From Verrucomicrobiota bacterium (GTDB lineage: Bacteria; Verrucomicrobiota; Verrucomicrobiia; Verrucomicrobiales; DEV007): 50,152 bases of DNA. Below the pieces are notes generated by a model. That model worked only from the letters and a program-made list of their open reading frames with translations, made no database searches and was not told the origin of the DNA. Each line of letters starts with the position of its first letter. Position 1 is the first letter of the stretch. The position numbers and the translations under genes are program-made. Positions 41,137 to 48,179 of this stretch are shown piece by piece. The stretch covers positions 1-50,152 of the forward strand of contig JAJRVS010000195.1 of NCBI GenBank assembly GCA_024277195.1. Direction: 5' to 3'.

Positions 41137-42201
41137 ATGGCCTTGTTTACAAATTTCAAAGAAGCGGTTCTGTCGGCAATGACGCTGGCTAAGGTGGGCA
41201 ATGCCCAAAAAGGGGAGGTTTTGCAGACTTCAAAAACGCTCTGTCGTTTTGCCGAGGAGGATACGGACTGGTTGACGGCCTGTTTTTTAAAATCGTTCAG
41301 AGCCTTGGATGTGCATAGTTTGCATCATCATTCGGATATCACCAAGAACGAGGTTTATTCTTATGTGAGTGATATTTTTGAAGCGGAGGAGAAAGGGCAG
41401 GCTTTGTTGGAAAAGGGAGCGTTGATCGCGAAACATCTGCACAGCTCTTCGAATCACCCCAATATCAAGAGTGGTGATCTTTGCATTGGTTTGCTCAAGG
41501 GAGTCAAAGTGGCGGGGCAGGTGACCGACGCGATCAGCATCATCAAGTCAGAGAGTAAGGTGCCTTTCATGCAGGTCACTGAGCAGGATGGGGATTTGAC
41601 TCTTTCGACCCAGCAGGGCATTTATCCTGATAAAATTGACAAGGGGTGTTTGATATTAAACCACAATCGCGAGGGCGGTTATGCTGTCTATGTTTTTGAC
41701 AAATCCGGAGGCAACACCTATTTCTGGAACCGCGATTTTCTTGGAGCGACTCCGGTGAAGGATGACGATTATTTGACCAAGCGTTATACCGAATTGTGCG
41801 TGGAGTTTGCGGACGAGGGTTTGCCTGAGGGGGTTATGCAAGAGGAGCGGTTGGAGTTGGCTAAAAAGGCGGTTAGCCATATTTCTGCCACTGAGGAGTT
41901 TAATCGGGAGGAGTTCGAAAAAGAGGTGTTGGTGGAACCGGAGATGATTGAGCAATTTGCCCAGTTCAAAGAGGAATTTGAGAAGGAGAATGATGTGCCG
42001 CTGGATGATCAGTTCAAGGTGTCCAAGAAGATCGCCAAACGCGAAGAGAAAAAACTCAAAAGCCGGATGAAACTGGATACCGGGGCGGTGATCCGTTTGT
42101 CATCGGCTTTGATCGAAACCCCCGGAGGGATGGTGGAGCAGGGTTTTGATGAAGGAAAAAAGATGAAGTTTGTGAAGCTGTTTTATAACGAGGAGCTTTA
42201 G
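41137..42201 (+). CDS. ndpA: 37-kDa nucleoid-associated protein (NdpA/YejK type)
   Basis: A 354-residue protein of the nucleoid-associated family (pfam04245). It is soluble, without a signal peptide. Recognised parts: DWLTACFLKSFRALDVHSLH early on, the strand-rich middle GIYPDKIDKGCLILNHNREG and YAVYVFDKSGGNTYFWNRDF, and the helical C-terminal half with FNREEFEKEVLVEPEMIEQF and DQFKVSKKIAKREEKKLKSR. The family binds the nucleoid in E. coli; in phage- and stress-related settings its function is still unclear. It is 38 bases upstream of engB, with a heptamer repeat between. Confidence 0.85.
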   Translation: MALFTNFKEAVLSAMTLAKVGNAQKGEVLQTSKTLCRFAEEDTDWLTACFLKSFRALDVHSLHHHSDITKNEVYSYVSDIFEAEEKGQALLEKGALIAKHLHSSSNHPNIKSGDLCIGLLKGVKVAGQVTDAISIIKSESKVPFMQVTEQDGDLTLSTQQGIYPDKIDKGCLILNHNREGGYAVYVFDKSGGNTYFWNRDFLGATPVKDDDYLTKRYTELCVEFADEGLPEGVMQEERLELAKKAVSHISATEEFNREEFEKEVLVEPEMIEQFAQFKEEFEKENDVPLDDQFKVSKKIAKREEKKLKSRMKLDTGAVIRLSSALIETPGGMVEQGFDEGKKMKFVKLFYNEEL

Positions 42202-42207
42202 GGGGAA

Positions 42208-42235
42208 GGATTCAGGATTCAGGAGTTAGGAGTTA
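42208..42235 (+). repeat. Four-unit heptamer repeat before engB (GGATTCA x2, GGAGTTA x2)
   Basis: Four 7-base units fill the gap between ndpA and engB. The last GGAG at 42229-42232, 8 bases from the ATG, could serve as the Shine-Dalgarno site of engB, so the repeat may set its translation level. Similar units lie at 18402 and 31061. Confidence 0.65.
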
Positions 42236-42239
42236 GAAA

Positions 42240-42833
42240 ATGAAAATTACTTCAGCTAGATTTGTCACCAGTGCCGTGGGCCTCGATGACTGCCCGCAAT
42301 CCGACTTGCCGGAATTTGCCTTCATCGGTCGGTCTAATGTGGGCAAATCGTCGCTTTTGAATCTGCTCTGCAATCAGAAGCTGTTGGCGAAGGTTTCCAG
42401 CAAACCGGGGCACACACGCTTGATCAATTTTTTTGTGGTTAACGAAAACCGGTGCTTTGTCGATCTGCCCGGATATGGCTACGCAAAAGCGGCCAAGTCT
42501 GAGCGCCAGCGTTTCAACGATTTTGTGGCGGATTACATTGAGTTCAGGGAGGGGCTCAAGCACGTGTTTGTATTGATTGATTCCCGTCATGAGCCGATGA
42601 CGATCGACGTTGATCATGTGACTTGGCTGGTTGAGCGCAAGGTTGCTTTTTCTCTCGTATTTACAAAATCGGACAAGGTGAAACCTGGTCGAATGAAAAC
42701 TAACCAGAAGCTGTTTCTCGAAGCGCTGAGTGAATACACTGACGGTGAACCACAGATTTTTACCACCTCTGCTAAATCCGAAGACGGACGTTTGGATTTG
42801 CTGCAGTTTATCGACGGGTTGGCGAGGAATTAA
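42240..42833 (+). CDS. engB: Ribosome biogenesis GTP-binding protein
   Basis: A 197-residue TRAFAC-class GTPase (YihA/YsxC). All G motifs are present: G1 GRSNVGKSSLLN (about 30-41), G2 Thr in KPGHTRLINFF, G3 VDLPGYGYAK (about 76-85), G4 FTKSDKVKPG (about 141-150) and G5 FTTSAKSEDG. EngB is essential in most bacteria for late assembly of the large ribosomal subunit. The length is normal. The start lies directly after the heptamer repeat and its GGAG. Confidence 0.97.
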   Translation: MKITSARFVTSAVGLDDCPQSDLPEFAFIGRSNVGKSSLLNLLCNQKLLAKVSSKPGHTRLINFFVVNENRCFVDLPGYGYAKAAKSERQRFNDFVADYIEFREGLKHVFVLIDSRHEPMTIDVDHVTWLVERKVAFSLVFTKSDKVKPGRMKTNQKLFLEALSEYTDGEPQIFTTSAKSEDGRLDLLQFIDGLARN

Positions 42834-42842
42834 GCAAGAGGA

Positions 42843-43109
42843 TCAACGTCGGCGATACACTTCATTCAGTTGCTGTGCTTGTTTTTTTTGATCAGGGGAG
42901 TCGTCGATGATAGCAGAGTGATATAAAGGGCTGTCTTCACTTAGCCGGATGGGGGGCTTGGTCAATCGAGGGCGTTTGATCGCGGGGGATAGGGCTAGTT
43001 CTTTTTCCAAGCCGCTTGCAATTAGTGCTTTGAGCGTGGTTTTACGCTCTAGTGCGGCAAGTTTAGCTTGCCTGAATAAGGCGTCTGGCAAATCTAAGGT
43101 TGTTCGCAT
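42843..43109 (-). CDS. Orphan ribbon-helix-helix (VapB-type) antitoxin
   Basis: An 88-residue protein; start at 43109 (MRTTLDLPDALFRQAK). The N-terminal 40 residues are a ribbon-helix-helix DNA-binding domain: TTLDLPDALFRQAKLAALE and TTLKALIASGLEKEL, as in VapB antitoxins. The C-terminal half (PRLTKPPIRLSEDSPLYHSA) is the type that binds a PIN toxin. No toxin gene follows; engB converges on its end 9 bases away. Its start codon lies within a perfect 26-bp dyad (43101-43126), the likely binding site for its own repression. It may be a relic of a toxin-antitoxin pair, or a free regulator. Confidence 0.8.
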   Translation of the reverse strand: MRTTLDLPDALFRQAKLAALERKTTLKALIASGLEKELALSPAIKRPRLTKPPIRLSEDSPLYHSAIIDDSPDQKKQAQQLNEVYRRR

Positions 43110-43126
43110 ATTGCAATATGCGAACA
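43101..43126. promoter_or_regulatory. Perfect 26-bp dyad over the start of the orphan antitoxin (candidate operator)
   Basis: The arm TGTTCGCATATTG (43101-43113) is followed directly by its exact reverse complement (43114-43126), a 26-bp perfect palindrome. The antitoxin start codon (43107-43109) lies in it. RHH proteins bind short inverted repeats, so this is a strong autoregulation candidate. Confidence 0.75.
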
Positions 43127-43154
43127 TTTCTAACTTTGTGCAAGAGGATTACAT

Positions 43155-43192
43155 TAGGTTTAACTTATTTTGATTTTGTTAAATCAAACCTA
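43155..43192. promoter_or_regulatory. Second inverted repeat upstream of the orphan antitoxin
   Basis: TAGGTTTAACTTA (43155-43167) and TTAAATCAAACCTA (43179-43192) are imperfect inverted repeats, with 7 perfect outer pairs. It lies 46 bases upstream of the antitoxin start, where its promoter would be. Confidence 0.35.
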
Positions 43193-43250
43193 TTATGCTA
43201 AATTTCCGTAGTTGCTGAGACGGATTTAAATGGTAATATTATCAGTTTGA

Positions 43251-43514
43251 TTGCTTGGCCTAATCTCTCTGGTTACAAGGAATACCTGGAAAATCGCTTT
43301 GATATCAGCCTTGTTTTGGTCAATGATGCACGCATTATTTATTCCTACCTGGGGAGTTGTGATTTTTTGGTCTTTTCTAGTTTTTTCTATTAGTTTTGTA
43401 GAATGGCAAAAATTTTCGAATAAAGAAGCCTTTTTTGTCACACTAACCATACACATGACGCAAAATTTAATTGGATATGGAATGTATTTGTTGACGGCCG
43501 AGCTTTCATTGTAA
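43251..43514 (+). pseudogene. Remnant of a CPBP (CAAX/ABI-type) intramembrane protease
   Basis: An open stretch of 87 codons with no good start (TTG at 43251, a stop TGA just before it). It codes for about three membrane helices and holds two of the three CPBP motifs: F-x-x-x-H in ALFWSMMHALF (motif 2) and H-x-x-x-N in LTIHMTQNLIG (motif 3). Motif 1 (EExxxR), with the catalytic Glu pair, and the N-terminal half are missing. It is thus most likely a truncated and dead gene. The region 43128-43588 holds no other gene. Relatives protect against self-made bacteriocins or process prenyl proteins. Confidence 0.55.
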
Positions 43515-43538
43515 TTGGTAAGCGTCACGCGCTGTTGC

Positions 43539-43582
43539 GAACCGAATTTCGGTTCTGGTTATCCCTCGGCATGCACACCGAG
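43539..43582. repeat. Two adjacent hairpins after the CPBP remnant
   Basis: GAACCGAA-T-TTCGGTTC (43539-43555) is a perfect 8-base inverted repeat; CTCGG (43565-43569) and CCGAG (43578-43582) form a second hairpin. Two hairpins in tandem recall a REP/BIME unit, and a RAYT gene exists at 24182. They could also act as a weak terminator. Confidence 0.35.
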
Positions 43583-43588
43583 CTACAC

Positions 43589-44794
43589 CTAACGCTCCTG
43601 CAGCATTTGAATCAGTAGGGTATGGCCCCAGTGGTTGGTGAGGGTGATCAGCAGGGCGGCGAGGATTAGGCTGGCGGCGGCGATCAGGAAAAGTTCGGCG
43701 ATGACAAAGCCGGCGGTGGTGAGGCGTCCGCAGCCGAGGCGGAAGATGGTGGTGAGTTCCCGTGCGCGCAGGCGCAGGCTGAGGATGAAAACTAACAGGA
43801 TGGTGAGGGCGGTGGAGATCGCGACGACAATAACGACGACGTCGAGCACGGTTTTGATGCGGAAGATGGCGTCGATCAGCTCCTGCATGATGAGAGGGGG
43901 GCGGATGAGTTGTCGTGTTTGACTCTGTGACGGGTTTTGATAGCGTCCGAGCAACAGGGCTTTGGATTTTTCATCCTTGGGAACGAGGATCGCCGAGCTG
44001 ATGGGGAATCCACTATCGTCACCATGAAAGTGGAAACTGGCTAGATTTTTGGCAGTGATTTCAATGTAGGTGATCAACTTGGCATTGGCGGTGACTGTGT
44101 TTTTATCATCGGATTTCAAAGTAATGCTGGGATCTTTGTTTTTGCTGAGATCCTGATGCCCGTGACCGAGTCCGGCGATGACCCAAGAGGTGCGCAGATC
44201 GACAAACACAGCTTCGTCGTCAGCGGTGCCGGTGGCAGCGAGCACGCCGGTGACTTTCATTTTCAGTGGGTACTGCCCGGCGATGTCGATGAAGTTCTCG
44301 GGGGTGGAGACCAGAGAATCTCCGGCGCTGCAGTTGAGTCTACGCGCGGCGCTTGCTCCGACGACGGCTTCGCCGAGCATCGCCATCAAGCGCCCGTCTT
44401 TGATGTTCAGCTGGCGGTGTTCGAAATAATCGAGAGTGGTTCCTACGATGCGGAAGTCGCCGACTCGAAAGCCGGTGTGCAAGGGGATGGCGGTGGCGAG
44501 GCCGCTTTGTTCGATGTCGATGGCGTCTTGATAGGTGATGGAGGCGGGTTGTTTGGCGACAAAGTAGAGGTTGCTCATTGCTAGGTCGAGCGAGCTGCCG
44601 GGTGCGCCGAGGATCAGCGGGGTGTCGTCGGCGCGTGAACTGAGTTGTTTACGGCTTTGGCTGACGATGATATTAAGAAATACCGGGACAAAGAGGATGA
44701 TGGCGAGAGCGATGATCAGGATCAGGCTGCGCCCTTTGTGATACAAAAGGTAGCGACCGGCGATGAAAAAGCTGTTACCGATGGCTTTGATCAT
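43589..44794 (-). CDS. FtsX/MacB-like ABC transporter permease of the metal-linked operon
   Basis: A 401-residue permease with one N-terminal helix (SLILIIALAIILFVPVFLN), a large periplasmic domain (about 40-305) and three C-terminal helices (about 315-395) with the FtsX-type segment RLRARELTTIFRLGCGRLTT. The periplasmic part has LGHGHQDL and ASFHFHGDDSGFP, histidine motifs I associate with the permease of the Zur-linked PA4063-PA4066-type operons of Pseudomonas. It works with the ATPase gene upstream (4-base overlap at 44791) and the metal-binding lipoprotein before that. Such permeases act as mechanical transducers or exporters, not as importers. Confidence 0.85.
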   Translation of the reverse strand: MIKAIGNSFFIAGRYLLYHKGRSLILIIALAIILFVPVFLNIIVSQSRKQLSSRADDTPLILGAPGSSLDLAMSNLYFVAKQPASITYQDAIDIEQSGLATAIPLHTGFRVGDFRIVGTTLDYFEHRQLNIKDGRLMAMLGEAVVGASAARRLNCSAGDSLVSTPENFIDIAGQYPLKMKVTGVLAATGTADDEAVFVDLRTSWVIAGLGHGHQDLSKNKDPSITLKSDDKNTVTANAKLITYIEITAKNLASFHFHGDDSGFPISSAILVPKDEKSKALLLGRYQNPSQSQTRQLIRPPLIMQELIDAIFRIKTVLDVVVIVVAISTALTILLVFILSLRLRARELTTIFRLGCGRLTTAGFVIAELFLIAAASLILAALLITLTNHWGHTLLIQMLQER

Positions 44795-45459
44795 GAGGTG
44801 ATGAGTTTAGGGAAATCGACGACTTGGTCGAATGAGGGCAACAGGTCGTGATCGTGGGTGGCAACGATGAGCGATGCTTGGTTTTGTTTGGCTTGGTCGA
44901 GCAGGATATCGAGGATGGCGGACTTGTTGGAGGGGTCGAGGTTGCCAGTGGGCTCGTCAGCAAGAATGATCGAAGGTTGGGTGATCAAAGCGCGGCAGAT
45001 AGCGGCGCGTTGTTGCTCGCCTTGTGAGGTTTGTGCGGGATGGCGGTAAAGTTTTTCGCCGATCCCCATTTGCTCTGCGAGGCTGCGCGCCCGGTCTTTC
45101 ACTTCGCGGGTGAGGCTGAGACTGGCGTTGATGCGGTAGGGGTGGAGGATGTTGTCGAAGAGGTTGAGGTAGTCGAGCAGGGCGAAGTCCTGGAAGACAA
45201 AGCCGATTTTACTGATGCGGAAGAGACGTCGTTGGCGGTCGTTGAGTTGGTCGATGCGGGTGTCGTCGATTAGGATCTGGCCATTCCGGGCGGGCAGGAT
45301 GCCGGCGATGAGGTGGAGCAGGGTGGTCTTGCCGCAGCCACTGGGGCCGATCAGTGCGGTGCTCTGTGTGGAGGGGATTTCGAGGTCTGCGGAAGCAATT
45401 TTAAAATCACCTGCGTGACCTTCTCCGTATTGAAATTCGACTGATGAGAGCTGGATCAC
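44791..45459 (-). CDS. ABC transporter ATP-binding protein (LolD/MacB type)
   Basis: A 222-residue ATPase. Walker A is IGPSGCGKTTLLH (about 34-46), the Q-loop is in FVFQDFALLDY, the signature region reads TSQGEQQRAAICRAL where LSGGQQQR is usual, and Walker B is IILADEPTGNLD (about 158-169); the switch His is in ATHDHD. The LolD/MacB/FtsE group is indicated by the close spacing and FQDFALLDYLNLFDN. The Thr-Ser-Gln-Gly in the signature is a notable change. It overlaps the permease gene by 4 bases at one end and the lipoprotein gene by 4 at the other. Confidence 0.93.
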   Translation of the reverse strand: MIQLSSVEFQYGEGHAGDFKIASADLEIPSTQSTALIGPSGCGKTTLLHLIAGILPARNGQILIDDTRIDQLNDRQRRLFRISKIGFVFQDFALLDYLNLFDNILHPYRINASLSLTREVKDRARSLAEQMGIGEKLYRHPAQTSQGEQQRAAICRALITQPSIILADEPTGNLDPSNKSAILDILLDQAKQNQASLIVATHDHDLLPSFDQVVDFPKLITS

Positions 45460-46373
45460 TGGGCAAATACAGGGCGCAGGTTTTTGATGTTCTGCTGCAT
45501 GATGCTGAGGAAATCACCTGAGTCAGGTTGATTGGCACAGGGATCGAAGACCACGCTGCCAAGGCCCATTTTTTTTAAACGCTGCACGCTTTTTTCCAGT
45601 GGAGGGCCTTCCCAGATCATCCATTGGGCGGGGTGGGTGGTGAGAATCTTTTCAAGCTCGGTCCATTGTTGCTCTTCTGGGTAAACATCGGGTTCCCATA
45701 ACACGGCTTGAATGTCGAGATTATAGGCGCGGGCAAAATATTGATAAACAGGGTGTGAAGCGACGAGTTGCAGTTGGGGTTTGTTATTGGTGAGTTTTTT
45801 GAGAGCTGCATTCAAGCCGTCTAGGTCGCTGATCAGGTTTTTGAGTTGATTGGGTAGATCCGAGTTGGTTAGCGGATTTTTTTCACCGAGGGCATCTGCT
45901 AATGATTGGGCTTGGCGGGCAGCTTGTGAAAGGTCGAGCCAGGTGGTGAAGACAATGCCGTTGTGGCTGTGCGGGCCTTTGGGGCCATGTTGGTGGGTGA
46001 CTTCATTTTCAATATTGATCCATTGATCCTGAAATGACGATGAGGTGTCTACGATGCGGCGGCGTGGCACGGTGACGGTATTGAGCCACTTCTCATAGGT
46101 TGCGCCGTTGAGGATCAGGGGATTGCATTGCTGGACGGTGGAGATGTCTTCAGCGGTCGGTTGCCAGAATGCGGGATCGCCGTTGATTTCCGGTAAGTAG
46201 ATTTGCCCGGGGTCGGCGCTGAGGCGGCGGGCGAAATAAGCGAGCGGGTAGTTGGAAACGAAGACTTTTGATTCGGCAGCAGGGGGGCTTGCCGGTTTTT
46301 CTGATTCCGAATCACAGGATATCAGTAGGCTGAGGGCGGCGATTGCCCAGCAGATGGAATGCAGTCGTTTCAT
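45456..46373 (-). CDS. Zinc/manganese-binding lipoprotein (ZnuA/TroA fold)
   Basis: A 305-residue cluster A-I solute-binding protein with a lipobox (AALSLLISC, Cys near 20). VFVSNYPLAYFARRL opens the TroA fold. In place of the NPHxxEPT loop it has NGDPAFWQPTAED, changing the first metal histidine to Phe. A histidine-rich loop follows, HQHGPKGPHSHNG (about 128-140), then ASHPVYQYFARAYNLD with the third His, and FDPCANQ at the end with the Asp. PAFWQP marks the subgroup seen beside MacB-like transporters. It probably traps zinc outside the inner membrane for the overlapping ABC genes. Confidence 0.88.
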   Translation of the reverse strand: MKRLHSICWAIAALSLLISCDSESEKPASPPAAESKVFVSNYPLAYFARRLSADPGQIYLPEINGDPAFWQPTAEDISTVQQCNPLILNGATYEKWLNTVTVPRRRIVDTSSSFQDQWINIENEVTHQHGPKGPHSHNGIVFTTWLDLSQAARQAQSLADALGEKNPLTNSDLPNQLKNLISDLDGLNAALKKLTNNKPQLQLVASHPVYQYFARAYNLDIQAVLWEPDVYPEEQQWTELEKILTTHPAQWMIWEGPPLEKSVQRLKKMGLGSVVFDPCANQPDSGDFLSIMQQNIKNLRPVFAQ

Positions 46374-46984
46374 TCTTCTATGTTTTCACTTTTGTCGGCC
46401 AGAGTAGAGATGGCACCACGAACAACAGTGCCGGTGAAGATCATCGCCCAGCCGTCGAAGATCAGGTTGATGCCGAACAGAACGCCGATTGCCCAGGCTC
46501 CGGAGAGTGGCCAGTCTCTCCATAACATCAGGCCGAGCAGCAGGGTGATGATACCGCTGAAAAGAACCCAGCCCCAGCCGGATTCGGGTTTGTGTTTAAA
46601 AGCATACATGATTTTAACCAGCCCGTCGGCGACGAAGTAGCCGATCAGGATGAGGGTGAGCAGGCTGAGACCAAGAAGGGGTTTGGCAAACATCAGGCCA
46701 CCGCAGATGATCGCCAGCAGGCCACTGAGGAAGGCAAAAACGGGTTTGTTCTGCCCGCTACCCTGAAAGGCGTGCAGGGTTTGGAAAATACCGCCGAATA
46801 AAATGGCTGCTCCGACAAAATATTGGATCGCCACTCCGGCGAAGAGGGGGGAGCTGATGGCAAACATGCCTAGCAGGATAGTGATGATGCCGAGAGCGAC
46901 GACCCAGCCAGCGCTTTTTTTAACAACTTTGGATAGCTCTTGCTCGGGATCACTCGGCGCTGATTCGGTCTGGATAGGATTCAT
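46370..46984 (-). CDS. HdeD family (DUF308) membrane protein
   Basis: A 204-residue membrane protein; start at 46984 (MNPIQTESAPSDPEQ). After a charged tail of about 24 residues come six hydrophobic helices, roughly at 27-45, 48-68, 80-100, 103-122, 135-150 and 158-180, with the HdeD repeat GIITILLGMFAI and GIITLLLGLML, the paired-loop pattern of the family. HdeD helps E. coli resist acid at high density; the mechanism is unknown. It is first in the operon and overlaps the metal-binding lipoprotein gene by 4 bases, so this family member may serve metal or envelope stress here. Confidence 0.88.
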   Translation of the reverse strand: MNPIQTESAPSDPEQELSKVVKKSAGWVVALGIITILLGMFAISSPLFAGVAIQYFVGAAILFGGIFQTLHAFQGSGQNKPVFAFLSGLLAIICGGLMFAKPLLGLSLLTLILIGYFVADGLVKIMYAFKHKPESGWGWVLFSGIITLLLGLMLWRDWPLSGAWAIGVLFGINLIFDGWAMIFTGTVVRGAISTLADKSENIEE

Positions 46985-47051
46985 GGAGACAGTGTCTTGG
47001 TTGGTGGTAAATTGTCCAGCAGTGTTTAATGAAAAAAATACGGACTGGTCG

Positions 47052-47065
47052 CATGAAATTTCATG
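47052..47065. promoter_or_regulatory. Perfect 14-bp palindrome in the hdeD / cyclase divergent promoter
   Basis: CATGAAATTTCATG is its own reverse complement. It lies 68 bases before the hdeD start and 15 bases before the cyclase start, directly followed by TATATATT, a possible -10 box for the cyclase gene. It is a likely binding site for a dimeric repressor; it does not match a Zur box that I know. Confidence 0.5.
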
Positions 47066-47080
47066 TATATATTCACAACG

Positions 47081-48163
47081 ATGGCAGATGATCACAGCGT
47101 GAATAAAGAGGGAGCGGGAGAAGCGGAGATGCTGAATCTGAACCGGGTGCTGTTGGTGGATGATAATCCGACCAACTTGCAGGTCTTGTATCAGGCGTTG
47201 GAGGAGCAGGGGTATGAATTGCTGATTGCGCAGAGTGGCGAGGAGGCTTTGGAGATTGCAGGCGCTGCGAAACCTGCACTCATTTTGCTCGATATCAATA
47301 TGCCGGGCATGGATGGTTTTGAAACTTGTGAGCGGCTGAAAGCTGATGAGGTGACAAAGGAAATTGCGATCATTTTTCTATCGGCAAGAGATCAGGTGCA
47401 GGATAAGGTGAAGGGGCTGCAACTGGGGGCGGTTGATTATGTCAGCAAGCCGTTTCAATTCGAAGAAGTGGTGGCGCGGGTGAATACCCAGCTTGAGCTG
47501 AGGCGGGCGAAGGAGGAGCTGCGCATGATGCATCAGCAAGCGGATTCGTTGTTGCTGAATATTTTGCCACGTTCGATTGCCGAGCGATTGAAAGAGAGTG
47601 AGCGTAACATTGTGGATAGTTTTCCCGAGGCGACTATTTTGTTTTGTGATCTGGTGGGATTCACGCCTATGGCTGCGCAGACTTCACCTGGGGAGTTGGT
47701 GAAGTTTTTAAACGGTATTTTTTCTGAAATGGATCAGCTGGCGGGCAAATACGGTTTGGAAAAAATCAAAACGATTGGTGATGCCTACATGGTGGCAGGC
47801 GGGGTGCCGGATCCCCGTGCGGATCATGCGGCGGCGGTGGCGGATTTTGCGCTGGAGTTGCTGCAGCGTTTGCCCTCTTTAGCTGAGCGAATGCAGCTGC
47901 CGGTAAAGTTGAGGATAGGCATTCACAGTGGGCCGGTGGTGGCCGGGGTGATCGGAGAGAAGAAGTTTGCGTATGATTTATGGGGCGACACGGTGAATAC
48001 GGCGAGCCGGATGGAATCGAGCGGTGGAGAGGATCGTATTCATATCAGCCAGGTGACCCACGATCTGTTGGCCGAGGGTTATGAATTTGAACAGCGCGGC
48101 AATATGATGATTAAAGGCAAGGGGGAAATGGAGACCTATTATTTGCTGAATAAAAAAGTGTGA
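47081..48163 (+). CDS. Response regulator with class III adenylate cyclase output domain
   Basis: A 360-residue protein; start at 47081 (MADDHSVNKEG). The receiver domain is at 20-140: VLLVDDNPTNLQ, phospho-acceptor Asp71 in LILLDINMPGMDGF, FLSARD and the Lys of DYVSKPFQ. A linker helix with LLLNILPRSIAERL (about 156-170), the usual cyclase-coupling helix, joins it to the catalytic domain (about 182-355). Metal-binding Asp190 (ILFCDLVGFT) and Asp234 (GDAYM) are present. Adenine-specific Lys230 (EKIKTIG) and the Asp of YDLWGD, and the transition-state Asn and Arg of DTVNTASRM, show adenylate and not guanylate cyclase. It makes cAMP when phosphorylated, probably by the kinase 16 bases downstream. 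Confidence 0.94.
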   Translation: MADDHSVNKEGAGEAEMLNLNRVLLVDDNPTNLQVLYQALEEQGYELLIAQSGEEALEIAGAAKPALILLDINMPGMDGFETCERLKADEVTKEIAIIFLSARDQVQDKVKGLQLGAVDYVSKPFQFEEVVARVNTQLELRRAKEELRMMHQQADSLLLNILPRSIAERLKESERNIVDSFPEATILFCDLVGFTPMAAQTSPGELVKFLNGIFSEMDQLAGKYGLEKIKTIGDAYMVAGGVPDPRADHAAAVADFALELLQRLPSLAERMQLPVKLRIGIHSGPVVAGVIGEKKFAYDLWGDTVNTASRMESSGGEDRIHISQVTHDLLAEGYEFEQRGNMMIKGKGEMETYYLLNKKV

Positions 48164-48179
48164 GCGACGGGATCTAAAA

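Noticed and set aside
43226-43528. 100-codon minus-strand frame opposite the CPBP remnant
   Set aside because: No recognisable domain, and the + strand frame has membrane helices and two CPBP motifs.
43580-43592. ACCTAAC as part of an integron attC site next to the CPBP remnant
   Set aside because: It matches the 7-base core (RYYYAAC) but no partner GTTRRRY at a suitable distance was found, and it abuts the permease gene.
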